From Actinomycetota bacterium (GTDB lineage Bacteria > Actinomycetota > Acidimicrobiia > Acidimicrobiales > Ilumatobacteraceae): a stretch of DNA of 32,524 bases. The stretch spans positions 1-32,524 of the forward strand of contig WLMQ01000005.1 of the NCBI GenBank assembly GCA_009700145.1, given 5' to 3'. A model generated the notes under the pieces. It was not told the DNA's origin. It ran no database searches and saw nothing but the letters and a program-made list of their open reading frames with translations. The translations under genes and the position numbers were made by a program. Shown here one piece after another: positions 17,440-26,103 of the stretch. How positions within the stretch are numbered: position 1 is the first letter of the stretch; each line of letters starts with the position of its first letter.

Positions 17440-18525
17440 ATGGTTCGTTCCAATCGTTCACAGACAGGTGTGACGGCGCTCAATGATTCTTTTACCGATG
17501 TAGGTTCGGTCAAGGTCGGACATTTCGCTCGATCATCGCGAGGTTGGATGACCGGGACAACTGTGATCTTGACTCCCACGGGAGCCATCGCGGGTGTTGA
17601 TGTGCGAGGTGGCGGACCTGGTACTCGAGAAACCGATCTGTTACGACCAGAGAATTTGATTCAGAAGGTACATGCCATTGTTTTGAGTGGCGGTAGTGCC
17701 TACGGGCTTGCAAGCGCACAGGGCGTGATGGAATATCTCGAAGAGGCTGGCTGTGGTTTTTCAGTTGGCAAAGATGAGTCGTGGGTAGTGCCGATTGTCC
17801 CAGGCGCCGTGATCTTTGATCTTGGTCGTGGAGGGAAGTTCAGCAACCGCCCCGATTCAACTTTCGGCTATCGCGCGTCGCGATCAGCAAAAACAAGAAC
17901 GACTGCGGTGGGATGTGTCGGTGCTGGAGCAGGCGCTCGCTCTGGTGGCCTCAAAGGCGGACTCGCAATGGCCAGTACATGTATCGAAAGCGGACATGTA
18001 GTTTCGGCAATTGCTGTTGTCAACTCAATTGGATCGGTGATCAATCCAGATACATGCCTTCCATGGAATGAGTCCATGACGCGCTTACATCGTCCAAACG
18101 CCAGCGATAGGAAAGCTCTCCGGGAATATTTAGCAGCCCTTACGATACCTGTCGCATCACATGAAGGTTCATTGAATACAACTATTGGAGTGGTCGCGAC
18201 AAACCTCCGTTTGTCAAAGTCTGAATGCACCAAGTTCGCAGCCGTCGCGCATGACGGTCTTGCCCGGGCTGTACGACCCGCGCATCTCATGAATGATGGT
18301 GACTCGATATTTGGACTGTCAGTAGGTCATGGCGATTTAGTACTGTCCGAAAATGAGCCAATTTTTAGCGACCCAGTTGGGCGTCCGGCGTTACTCAACA
18401 AAGTGCTGGCGGCTGGAGCCGATATGTTCGCCCAAGCCTGTACTGAAGCCATTTTGCGCGCAACATCGGCCGGTGGAATGGTGAGCTATCGCGACCTCTG
18501 CCCATCGGCTTTCGGTGACGACTGA
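17440..18525 (+). CDS. P1-family N-terminal-nucleophile hydrolase (DmpA/NylC-like, peptidase family S58)
   Basis: A 361-residue precursor with the DmpA/NylC layout: VKVGHF and GTTVIL near the start, GVDVRGGGPGTRETDLL, VLSGGSAYGLASAQGV and PIVPGAVIFDLGRGG. The self-cleavage point is probably between Asn246 and Thr247 in SLNTTIGVVATN; Thr247 would become the nucleophile of the mature alpha/beta enzyme. Relatives hydrolyse beta-aminopeptides, D-amino peptides or 6-aminohexanoate (nylon) oligomers. No signal peptide is visible. The ATG at 17440 has only a weak upstream ribosome site; the family motifs begin soon after it, so it cannot lie much later. Confidence 0.9.
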   Translation: MVRSNRSQTGVTALNDSFTDVGSVKVGHFARSSRGWMTGTTVILTPTGAIAGVDVRGGGPGTRETDLLRPENLIQKVHAIVLSGGSAYGLASAQGVMEYLEEAGCGFSVGKDESWVVPIVPGAVIFDLGRGGKFSNRPDSTFGYRASRSAKTRTTAVGCVGAGAGARSGGLKGGLAMASTCIESGHVVSAIAVVNSIGSVINPDTCLPWNESMTRLHRPNASDRKALREYLAALTIPVASHEGSLNTTIGVVATNLRLSKSECTKFAAVAHDGLARAVRPAHLMNDGDSIFGLSVGHGDLVLSENEPIFSDPVGRPALLNKVLAAGADMFAQACTEAILRATSAGGMVSYRDLCPSAFGDD

Positions 18526-18650
18526 TTGGCATGCCCTAAATCACAAAAAATCGGACCCGAGAACGCCTAAGCAGGTAACGATGTCGCTAGGTTTCGCTCT
18601 GCTCTTTAAGTTCTACTTGCTCCCCCGTATCGACCCTAAGAGGTTCTGTG

Positions 18651-19478
18651 ATGCCATCACTACCCAACGATCGTAAGAAAGTTCAGGTTCCCGATCTTGC
18701 GGCATGGAAAGCCGTAGGTCGGCGCATGACCATGATCACGGCTTACGACGTTACTTATGCTCGGCTTGTTGATGAAGCCGGCATCGACATGATATTGGTC
18801 GGCGATTCAGTAGGAATGGTCGTTCAAGGAACCAGCAACACCATTCCCGTGGATCTTGATGAAATGGCCTATCACGTTCGCTGCGTGGCACGCGCTCACA
18901 CCAAAGCCCTCGTCGTTGGTGATCTGCCTTTTGGTTCGTATCAAATCAGTCCCGAGCAAGGTGTCGAATCCTCGATCGTGTTGATGAAAAACGGCGCTCA
19001 GTGCATCAAACTTGAAGGTGGCGTGCACATGGCCGAGACCATCGCAGCGATCACTCGCGTAGATATTCCAGTCATGGGACATATCGGATTGACTCCGCAG
19101 AGTGTTCATCGCATGGGTGGATTCAGGGTGCAGGGTCGTACCGAAGGTTTCGAAGCGGGTGGCCGTGAACGAATTCTTGAAGATGCTCATGCAGCCGAAC
19201 AATCTGGAGCATGCGCGATAGTTATTGAAGGCGTTCCGATGGAACTCGCCCAAGAAATCACCCAAAAAGTGAGTATCCCAACGATTGGTATTGGCGCAGG
19301 GATCCATTGCGATGGTCAAGTTTTGGTTCTTCATGACGTTCTTGGACTGTGTGATTCGAAGTATCGCTTTGCCAAGCATTACGCCGAGTTGCGCACGCCG
19401 ACCATTGATGCAACGAGAGCTTTCATCGCTGATGTTCAAGGTGGAACTTTCCCCGATGAAGATCACTCGTTCCACTAA
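18651..19478 (+). CDS. panB: 3-methyl-2-oxobutanoate hydroxymethyltransferase PanB
   Basis: Adds a hydroxymethyl group from methylenetetrahydrofolate to ketoisovalerate, the first step toward pantoate and coenzyme A. The 275-residue chain has the PanB landmarks: MTMITAYDVTYARLVDEAGI, ILVGDSVGMVVQG with the metal-binding Asp, VVGDLPFGSYQ, IKLEGG, MGHIGLTPQSVHRMGGFRVQG, IVIEGVP with the general base Glu, and IGIGAG. The start is ATG at 18651, with AAGAGG seven bases upstream, rather than the GTG one codon earlier. panC follows after 5 bases. The 125 bases before it show no clear regulatory element. Confidence 0.97.
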   Translation: MPSLPNDRKKVQVPDLAAWKAVGRRMTMITAYDVTYARLVDEAGIDMILVGDSVGMVVQGTSNTIPVDLDEMAYHVRCVARAHTKALVVGDLPFGSYQISPEQGVESSIVLMKNGAQCIKLEGGVHMAETIAAITRVDIPVMGHIGLTPQSVHRMGGFRVQGRTEGFEAGGRERILEDAHAAEQSGACAIVIEGVPMELAQEITQKVSIPTIGIGAGIHCDGQVLVLHDVLGLCDSKYRFAKHYAELRTPTIDATRAFIADVQGGTFPDEDHSFH

Positions 19479-19483
19479 ATCTT

Positions 19484-20323
19484 GTGCAAATTCTTCGTAC
19501 TCCCAAGGAACTCAGTCAAACTGTTGACGCATGTCGAATAAATGGTCAGTCGGTGGCCATGGTCCCCACAATGGGCGCATTGCACCAAGGTCACACTTCC
19601 CTCTTTGATCTTGCGCATCAACATGCTGACGTAGTGGTAGCCACGATCTTTGTCAATCCATTGCAGTTCAACAACTCAGTCGATTTTGACAAGTACCCGC
19701 TTCAACTGGATCACGACATCCAGTTGCTTGAACAACATGCTGTGCAGTTTCTGTATGCACCCACAGTTGACACCATGTACGGTGCAAATTTCTCAACAAG
19801 TGTTCACGTTGGTGGAATCACCGATGTTTTAGAGGGATCGTCGCGACCCGGACACTTTTCTGGGGTATCTACTGTTGTCGCCAAACTATTTTCGGCGGGT
19901 CGACCTGATGTCGCAATTTTCGGTCAGAAGGATTTTCAGCAAATCGCGGTCATTCAACGGATGGTGGCTGACCTCGATATACCCATTCAAATCATCGTGG
20001 CACCGACGATTCGTGAAACTGATGGCTTAGCGATGTCCAGCCGAAATATTCGGCTGTCAGGGTCGGCTCGACAAGAAGCGGCAGCGATATCGCAAGGTCT
20101 TCGACAGGCTCAAGATCAATTCGCCGCCGGCATTCGTGAGTCAGAGCATTTGATCAAGACGGTTAAATCGGCGATTGAGCCAACATCAGCGGTTATCGAC
20201 TATGTGAATGTCATTGATTCTGCATCATTGAGAGATCTTTCGACTGCGTCTCAGGGATGCGTCATAGTTCTCGCCGTTTTACTTGACGGTGTTCGTCTCA
20301 TTGACAATCACATCCTGGTATAA
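19484..20323 (+). CDS. panC: Pantoate-beta-alanine ligase PanC
   Basis: Joins pantoate and beta-alanine with ATP to make pantothenate. 279 residues, usual length. Motifs: MVPTMGALHQGHTSLFDLA with the HxGH nucleotidyl-transfer motif, FVNPLQFN, RPGHFSGVSTVVAKLF, IFGQKDFQQ and MSSRNIRLS with the KMSKS-like function. The start is GTG at 19484, five bases after panB, and its stop lies three bases before the next start, so panB, panC and the oxidoreductase form one operon. panE/ilvC (ketopantoate reductase) and panD are not in the window. Confidence 0.97.
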   Translation: MQILRTPKELSQTVDACRINGQSVAMVPTMGALHQGHTSLFDLAHQHADVVVATIFVNPLQFNNSVDFDKYPLQLDHDIQLLEQHAVQFLYAPTVDTMYGANFSTSVHVGGITDVLEGSSRPGHFSGVSTVVAKLFSAGRPDVAIFGQKDFQQIAVIQRMVADLDIPIQIIVAPTIRETDGLAMSSRNIRLSGSARQEAAAISQGLRQAQDQFAAGIRESEHLIKTVKSAIEPTSAVIDYVNVIDSASLRDLSTASQGCVIVLAVLLDGVRLIDNHILV

Positions 20324-20326
20324 ATC

Positions 20327-21709
20327 GTGGCTCTGTCGGTCATCCCTGAAAAGTGTCTGTGGAACGAGATAGATCGAGATGACTTTGTAGTCCAGAAGTT
20401 GGAACAAACAGACGAATTCGATGTCCTGATTATCGGTGCTGGTTATACGGGTTTGTGGTCTGCTTATTACCTACATCTCAATGATCCTTCATTAAAGATC
20501 GCGATCATCGAAAAGAACACAGTCGGTTATGGAGCGAGCGGACGTAATGGCGGTTGGTGCTCAACAATCATGCCGATGTCATTAGATTCAATTGCGAAGG
20601 GACACGGACGTGATCAAGCTGTCGCCATGCAAAATGCCATATTCGCAACATTGGATGAGATCAAGACCCGAACAACTTCTTTGGGAATCGATTGTGATTT
20701 CGTTCAGGGCGGCTCGATTGAAGTTCTACGCTCCGAGAATCAATTCGTTCGGGCTGAAAATCGAGTGCGCCATCTTCGCCAATATGGCTACGGCGATGAT
20801 TTTTATCAGCTGTTAGACCGGGATGAAACACTCAACATGTTGCGAGCGAACAACACCCTCGGAGGTCTTTTTGACAAGCGTAGCGCCGTGCTTCATCCGA
20901 AGAAACTGTGTATTGGACTCGCTGCTGTTGTCAGGGCGCAAGGAACAAAAATAATTGAGAACTTAGATGTGCTGGCGTATTCGGCAGGTCAAGTGGAAAC
21001 CCGTCATCGCACATACAAGGCCAATATCGTGTTGCGAACGACCGAGGCGTTTAGTGTGAATTTTTCTCAAGACAAGCGAACGGTGATTCCGTTGTATTCG
21101 ATGATGGTTGCGACCGAACCGCTCACTGCTGATGTTTGGTCTGAGATTGGCCTACAAGGCCGTCCGACTTTCAATGACGGACGCAACATGATTATCTACG
21201 GACAAAGGACTGCCGATCATCGGTTGGCTTTTGGTGGACGCGGAGCCCCGTACCACTTTGGATCAAAGATTTCCACGACTTTCGACTTCAATCAAAATGT
21301 TGCCCAAAGGCTTCGCTCTACCTTGATTGACCTTTTTCCGATTCTTGAACGCACTGAATTCACTCACCATTGGGGAGGACCACTTGCTGCCCCTCGCGAT
21401 TGGACGTTCAATATTTCATATAACCCCGCAACCGGTCTTGGGTCTGCTGGGGGCTATGTCGGAGACGGAGTCGCAACATCAAACTTGGCAGGACGAACTC
21501 TCGCAGATTTAGTCTGCAATAAGTCGACAGAAATCACTCGCCTCCCTTCAGTGAATCACACATCGAAGAAATGGGAATTAGAGCCTGTGCGGTACGCCGC
21601 CGTGAACTCGTTGACGAAACTGGCGATGTTGGCTGATTGGCGAGAAGACAAAACTGGTCGACCCGCAACTTTGATCAATGGAATCATCAACAAAATCAGC
21701 GGTGGATAA
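20327..21709 (+). CDS. FAD-dependent oxidoreductase of the DAO family (gamma-glutamylputrescine-oxidase-like)
   Basis: A 460-residue flavoprotein. FDVLIIGAGYTGLWSAYYL (GxGxxG at 37-42) is the dinucleotide fold, followed by IIEKNTVGYGASGRNGGWC, the second FAD segment common to the sarcosine oxidase/PuuB/glycine oxidase branch. HHWGGPLAAPRDW and GYVGDGVATSNLAGR near the C-terminus are the late FAD-binding parts of this group. It should oxidise a secondary or primary amine with O2 or a quinone as acceptor, the substrate being unknown. It starts at GTG 20327, three bases after panC, so it may be co-expressed with pantothenate synthesis for reasons that are not obvious. An amine oxidase that yields beta-alanine precursors is an attractive guess only. 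Confidence 0.87.
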   Translation: MALSVIPEKCLWNEIDRDDFVVQKLEQTDEFDVLIIGAGYTGLWSAYYLHLNDPSLKIAIIEKNTVGYGASGRNGGWCSTIMPMSLDSIAKGHGRDQAVAMQNAIFATLDEIKTRTTSLGIDCDFVQGGSIEVLRSENQFVRAENRVRHLRQYGYGDDFYQLLDRDETLNMLRANNTLGGLFDKRSAVLHPKKLCIGLAAVVRAQGTKIIENLDVLAYSAGQVETRHRTYKANIVLRTTEAFSVNFSQDKRTVIPLYSMMVATEPLTADVWSEIGLQGRPTFNDGRNMIIYGQRTADHRLAFGGRGAPYHFGSKISTTFDFNQNVAQRLRSTLIDLFPILERTEFTHHWGGPLAAPRDWTFNISYNPATGLGSAGGYVGDGVATSNLAGRTLADLVCNKSTEITRLPSVNHTSKKWELEPVRYAAVNSLTKLAMLADWREDKTGRPATLINGIINKISGG

Positions 21710-21712
21710 TGA

Positions 21713-23233
21713 TTATCTGTGTTGATGAGGGTCGGATTGCTTCATCACATAGCGAGTTGTGAAAACGCCATCGCCGGACAAAATACCGCCGCGAGCAAAA
21801 AGGCGACCGCCTTGCCAATTTGATAAACCCAACTCGGGTCGATTGAGTGCGTATTGACCATCGACCCATCGAGTGAAACCATTTCCAAAAAAGGCTGATT
21901 CGGTGGATCGATACGCGTGATCAATTTCTGCCTGATTACTACTGATCATTGAGAGCACAAAATGTGGACTATGCGCATTGAAGAGTTCAATTGCTTCATT
22001 CAGATCAGACACCAGGCGCACAGAGAGTTCAGGACAATCATCCCATTCCCATTCGATCGATAACACGTCATCGTCATCGTGTTCGACGAGATCAAAAAGA
22101 AAAGTTGAAGAATACATTTCACGCAGTACTTGTGAGGTGAAGGCTCCCACAGCGTGGACTATAAGTTTGGCTTGACGACCTTTGGCAGATAACACTGCCC
22201 CGTTCAATACCGCTAAAAGTAAATCGTGACGATCGATTGGAACGCAACAGACATTCAAGGTGTTGCAGACTTTTCGGTCTAATGAGTGGCTAATGACTTG
22301 AGCAAGATCAAGTGCATCGGCGGTCTGGCCGACAATGCTCCATGCACCACCAGTGCCATGAAGGCTGACTGGAATTCCTGACTGTCGTGCCACTGCCCCA
22401 AGTTGAGCGACGGCCTCCCCGCTACCGCGAGCCACCGCAAGTGAGAGATCGGCATGAGAAAACAATGCATATCCGGCCGACCTTTCAGGAGAGTCGACGA
22501 GTTGCACACTTCCAAGTGGTAGCCGGCTCTTTTGCAGGGCTGGCTTCAAAGCAAAATCCATAATCGCCCGAGCAGTGTTCAAGGCGTCGCTTCCAATTCG
22601 AAAAACGACAGTGTTGCCCGAGCGAAGTACGCCGGTGGCGTCAGCGAATACATTCGGTCGACCTTCGAAGACAAAACCGACAACTCCAAGCGGAGCCTTG
22701 TGGGCTTCGACAGACCAAGAGTCGTGTTGAACAGTTTCAGCCGTGGATGCCGAAGAATCGGGTAGGTCACGCCACATATGTAGAGCAGTGATCATCTCTA
22801 GTCGCATTTTTTCGCTCAGTTGAAGCCGCGTTGTCGACCGGCCTCGTTGATTGGCGCTTTCAACGTCAATATCGTTGGCGATCATTATCGTTTTGAAGAT
22901 GTTGTCATCCTGTAGATTTGCGGCAAACAAGCCGAAGAAATCAGTGAGCTGAGCTGGATTGATAGTTACTAAATCAGTGAAAGCCTTTCGAGCATTCGTG
23001 ACGGCTTCATTGGCGATGTCGGCTACTGAGCCTGGGATGTGCAGGAGGACGCCATTTTCTTGTACAACAACAAGTCTGTCGCCTGCTTTGAACTCGTGAG
23101 CGAGTTGTGCTGAAACCGCAGTCCAATGAGTTCCGCCGAAAGGGATCTTTTGTCCTTCGGTCAACGAATCAAGAACTCCATGATTCTGATGATTCGCTGT
23201 CGTCATAGATGTCATGTTAGAAGACTGAATCAT
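21713..23233 (-). CDS. Divergent ProA-like (glutamate-5-semialdehyde dehydrogenase-like) protein with N-terminal extension
   Basis: A 506-residue aldehyde-dehydrogenase-fold protein, most like ProA. FEGRPNVFADATGVLRSGN matches the ProA stretch around ESRPNV, SLHGTGGAW the VIxHG-type loop, DRKVCNTLNV (Cys323) the catalytic RPSVCN segment, and the end FTTRYVM matches the ProA TTYKYVV tail. ProA is about 417 residues; the extra 70 or so at the N-terminus (GQKIPFGGTHWTAV, GDRLVVVQENGVLLHIP) are not part of ProA and look beta-rich. No proB is nearby. ATG at 23215 or 23206 are alternative starts. Reduction of an acyl phosphate or oxidation of a semialdehyde is expected, but glutamate as substrate is unproven. 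Confidence 0.78.
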   Translation of the reverse strand: MIQSSNMTSMTTANHQNHGVLDSLTEGQKIPFGGTHWTAVSAQLAHEFKAGDRLVVVQENGVLLHIPGSVADIANEAVTNARKAFTDLVTINPAQLTDFFGLFAANLQDDNIFKTIMIANDIDVESANQRGRSTTRLQLSEKMRLEMITALHMWRDLPDSSASTAETVQHDSWSVEAHKAPLGVVGFVFEGRPNVFADATGVLRSGNTVVFRIGSDALNTARAIMDFALKPALQKSRLPLGSVQLVDSPERSAGYALFSHADLSLAVARGSGEAVAQLGAVARQSGIPVSLHGTGGAWSIVGQTADALDLAQVISHSLDRKVCNTLNVCCVPIDRHDLLLAVLNGAVLSAKGRQAKLIVHAVGAFTSQVLREMYSSTFLFDLVEHDDDDVLSIEWEWDDCPELSVRLVSDLNEAIELFNAHSPHFVLSMISSNQAEIDHAYRSTESAFFGNGFTRWVDGQYALNRPELGLSNWQGGRLFARGGILSGDGVFTTRYVMKQSDPHQHR

Positions 23234-23990
23234 GTGGGAAGCGATTCTGAGCGTCTACCCTAGACATGTGACTGTCAACGCAGATAATCAGGTGTATTTC
23301 CAACAATTGCTCTCGGGGCGAGACTTCGCTGTTGGTGACCCGCTTGCCCAACAAATGGTCAACTTCGTCTACCTCATCGGTGACCGTTCGACTGGCGAAT
23401 GCATGGTGATTGATCCTGCTTACGCAGTCGATGATCTCGTTAATTTTGCAAATAACGATGGGATGAAAATCACTGGTGCTTTAGCAACTCATTATCACCC
23501 CGACCACATCGGTGGCTCAATGATGAACTATCGCATCGAAGGAATCACTCGCCTGCTCGAACACGGGTCCATCGGAATTCACGTCAACAAAGAAGAAGCA
23601 CCTTGGGTTCTTCGAACAACGGGCGTTTCAGAAACAGACCTCGTCTCACATGAGGCTGGTGACATCGTCAAAGTTGGCAATATTGACATCACATTGGTTC
23701 ATACGCCAGGTCATACGCCCGGTTCGCAGTGTTTCTTAGTAAACGGTTGTTTGATTTCTGGAGACACTCTTTTTCTTGACGGATGTGGACGTACAGATTT
23801 GCCCGGCAGTGATCCAGAAATGATGTACGAGAGTCTGCAAACTTTAAACAGCCTTCCCAGTACAACAATTATTTATCCCGGCCACCAATATTCTCAGCCT
23901 GCACATGAATCACTGGCGCAAGTTCAACAACACAATTTCGTTTTGAAACCGATGTCGAAAGATCAGTGGACAACTATTTTTGCGGGCTGA
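23232..23990 (+). CDS. Metallo-beta-lactamase-fold hydrolase, glyoxalase II-like
   Basis: A 252-residue hydrolase with an intact two-metal site: THYHPDHIGG (HxHxDH), VHTPGHTPGSQC, ISGDTLFLDGCGRTDLPGSD and IIYPGHQYS. This pattern places it in the glyoxalase II/persulfide dioxygenase-like branch, with thioesters or persulfides as likely substrates, in the cytoplasm. The outer ATG at 23232 shares the bases CATG with the outer ATG of the divergent ProA-like gene. GTG at 23268 (reading MTVNADN) is the more likely start by my memory of relatives, and TACCCT at 23256-23261 fits an actinobacterial -10 for a leaderless transcript starting there. The length would then be 240 residues. Confidence 0.88.
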   Translation: MWEAILSVYPRHVTVNADNQVYFQQLLSGRDFAVGDPLAQQMVNFVYLIGDRSTGECMVIDPAYAVDDLVNFANNDGMKITGALATHYHPDHIGGSMMNYRIEGITRLLEHGSIGIHVNKEEAPWVLRTTGVSETDLVSHEAGDIVKVGNIDITLVHTPGHTPGSQCFLVNGCLISGDTLFLDGCGRTDLPGSDPEMMYESLQTLNSLPSTTIIYPGHQYSQPAHESLAQVQQHNFVLKPMSKDQWTTIFAG

Positions 23991-24003
23991 CGATAGATGT
24001 TTT

Positions 24004-24735
24004 CTAGCCAACGAGTGCGCCAATGAGCGCCGAAAGTCCAGCAGCCGACAAAAGTATTAATACGAACCGTCGCGCGTTTTCTTCGTTCAGGCGAGGCTTG
24101 AGTTTTTGCCCAATCAGAATTCCTGAAGCAAGGATGGGCAAGCTCATCAAAACGCCAACAAGTGAATCTGAGTTGACCTTCCGCAGTGCGAAAAAGGATG
24201 CCAAAGTGAAAACGCCAGAAATGGTAAATATTGCGCTGATGGTGGCTCGAAATTGAGCGATCGGTAAACCTCGACCTTGTAACGCGAATACGAGCGGCGG
24301 ACCGTTAGTCGACAACGACGACGACAACGCTCCGCTCAAGAGACCTGCTCCAATTTCTAGTCGCGGGCTGGCGTGACTGATGTTCGGGCGCCGGACTAAG
24401 AAAAGGACGGCCAAGAAGATCCCAACCGCCAAACAGCCCTTTAATACCCGCTCATCAACGTGATTAAAAACCAGAAGTCCACATGGAATGCCGACCAGCG
24501 CCGAAAGGGACAGTCTCATGATTAGACGCCACTGAGCGTCATGACGGCCATTAAAGAGTTGAAAGGACGAACTTCCCAGCCCGAGGAAAGTCGAAATGAC
24601 GACCGCATCATGCGGTTCGACTGCCAAAACCATCAGCGGAACCGCAAGAAGGGCAAAACCAAAGCCGACAATGTTCTGCACTACTGCCGAGATACCGACT
24701 GCCAGCAATAAGACGATGATTTCGCTGCCAGACAT
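24004..24735 (-). CDS. TauE/SafE-family permease
   Basis: A 243-residue membrane protein with about seven or eight hydrophobic segments. ISAVVQNIVGFGFALLAVPLM at the N-terminus and the repeated-half stretch GALSSSLSTNGPPLVFALQG are typical of the TauE/SafE (DUF81) family, which exports sulfite, sulfoacetate or other small organic anions. It starts 72 bases from the divergent carbamoylase gene, with a palindrome at 24785-24799 in between, and may therefore be controlled together with that pathway; the substrate is not predictable. It ends 13 bases from the convergent metallo-beta-lactamase gene. Confidence 0.87.
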   Translation of the reverse strand: MSGSEIIVLLLAVGISAVVQNIVGFGFALLAVPLMVLAVEPHDAVVISTFLGLGSSSFQLFNGRHDAQWRLIMRLSLSALVGIPCGLLVFNHVDERVLKGCLAVGIFLAVLFLVRRPNISHASPRLEIGAGLLSGALSSSLSTNGPPLVFALQGRGLPIAQFRATISAIFTISGVFTLASFFALRKVNSDSLVGVLMSLPILASGILIGQKLKPRLNEENARRFVLILLSAAGLSALIGALVG

Positions 24736-24784
24736 TGATTCCGATTCTTGTCGTTGGACCGACCTCAGGTCGTCGGCATTGGGC

Positions 24785-24801
24785 TTTACAAAATGTAAAC
24801 T
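24785..24801 (+). promoter_or_regulatory. Palindrome overlapping a likely -10 element before the heterocycle-catabolism unit
   Basis: TTTACA and TGTAAA (24785-24790, 24794-24799) form a perfect inverted repeat around AAA. The right arm overlaps TAAACT (24796-24801), which fits the TAnnnT -10 of actinobacterial promoters, placed so that transcription would begin at or near the GTG at 24808. I see no good -35. Together this suggests a repressor-covered promoter giving a leaderless mRNA. The site lies between divergent genes and could act on both. Confidence 0.4.
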
Positions 24802-24807
24802 TAACTC

Positions 24808-26103
24808 GTGGCATCAGCAGTCCCCTTTCTTGAGATGAATCTTCCCTCGATGCAGGGCAATTCAATATCTCAAGACCGTCTCCTGGGTCGCCTCGATGAA
24901 TTGGCAACTATCGGCCCGATTGATGGTGGGGGTTCTTGCCGCCTCGCTCTGACCGATGCTGACCGTGATGGACGCGATTTAGTCGTGACGTGGATGAAAG
25001 ACCTGGGTCTTGAAGTCGCAATTGACGGAGTAGGCAACATCATCGGTACCTGGAATGTTGGAACAGGCTCACCCGTTATGACGGGTAGTCACATCGACAC
25101 CGTTCGAACCGGTGGACGTTTTGACGGAAACCTCGGAGTCATTGCTGGACTTGAGGTCATTGAAACTTTGATGGCCGCAGGTTTAACACCCGCTCGCCCG
25201 TTGAGCGTTGGCGTCTTCACCAATGAAGAAGGAGCCCGTTTCCAACCAGACATGCTCGGATCGCTGGTGTACGTCGGTGGCCTTCCTCTTGAGTCTGTTT
25301 TAGACACGATTGCAATTGACGGTGCAGTATTAGGTGACGAATTGCAACGCATTGGTTATGCCGGTTCAGCACCGTGTCCAAGTGCTGCTCCACACGCTTT
25401 TGTTGAACTGCATATCGAGCAAGGACCACGGCTTGAAGCAGAAGGTATTCAAATCGGAGCAGTCACTGGAGTGCAGGGTATTTCATGGCAAGAGGTAACC
25501 ATTGCCGGTCAAAGCAATCACGCAGGCACGACTCCGATGTCTCTTCGGCACGACCCTGCTTACATCGCTGCAGAGATCGCTGTGTACTTGCGTCAGATCG
25601 CAAACGAATACGGCGGCAATCAAGTATGCACGGTTGGCAAGATCGACTTGCATCCAAACTTGATCAATGTTGTGCCTAAAAGTGCAACGCTGACTCTTGA
25701 TGTTCGCAATACCGATGAAAAGATTTTGTGTGAAGTTGAATCCAAGATCACACAAAAGATCGCCCAGTTGGCGACGGCAGAGGGCGTCTCTATCTCGTCA
25801 CGAGTTCTCGCACGTTTTGAGCCAGTTGAATTTGATGATCAAGTGACCGGTCTTATTGAAGATTTGGCCAATCATCACAATCGTTCTGTCATGCGCATGC
25901 CATCGGGAGCTGGCCATGACGCCCAAATGTTGGCTCGGGTCTGCCCTTCATCAATGATCTTTACGCCATCAGTTCAAGGAATAAGTCATAACACAGCCGA
26001 ATTTACACACACTGACGACCTAGTCGCCGGAACCAATATTCTGATGGACACGATGTGGGCTTTAGCTCACCTTGATTTCACACCGCAGACTGGAATGAAA
26101 TGA
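24808..26103 (+). CDS. M20-family N-carbamoyl-L-amino acid hydrolase / allantoate amidohydrolase-like enzyme
   Basis: A 431-residue two-metal amidohydrolase of the hydantoinase/carbamoylase branch. MTGSHIDTVRTGGRFDG (His95, Asp106) binds metals, NEEGARF carries the catalytic and metal Glu pair (140-141), FVELHIEQGPRLEAEG the next ligand, SNHAGTTPM the dimer-domain substrate site, and PSGAGHDAQM with EFTHTDD the C-terminal ligand. Such enzymes release ammonia and CO2 from N-carbamoyl-amino acids or ureido compounds such as allantoate or ureidoglycolate; the two cannot be separated by eye. Starts: GTG at 24808 (fits a leaderless mRNA), or ATG at 24835 or 24850. Its stop overlaps the next start (ATGA). 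First gene of the unit 24808-31777. Confidence 0.88.
   Translation: MASAVPFLEMNLPSMQGNSISQDRLLGRLDELATIGPIDGGGSCRLALTDADRDGRDLVVTWMKDLGLEVAIDGVGNIIGTWNVGTGSPVMTGSHIDTVRTGGRFDGNLGVIAGLEVIETLMAAGLTPARPLSVGVFTNEEGARFQPDMLGSLVYVGGLPLESVLDTIAIDGAVLGDELQRIGYAGSAPCPSAAPHAFVELHIEQGPRLEAEGIQIGAVTGVQGISWQEVTIAGQSNHAGTTPMSLRHDPAYIAAEIAVYLRQIANEYGGNQVCTVGKIDLHPNLINVVPKSATLTLDVRNTDEKILCEVESKITQKIAQLATAEGVSISSRVLARFEPVEFDDQVTGLIEDLANHHNRSVMRMPSGAGHDAQMLARVCPSSMIFTPSVQGISHNTAEFTHTDDLVAGTNILMDTMWALAHLDFTPQTGMK

Noticed and set aside
18807-19475. A 222-codon open frame on the - strand opposite panB.
   Set aside because: It is a shadow of a firmly identified gene and its product has no recognisable features.
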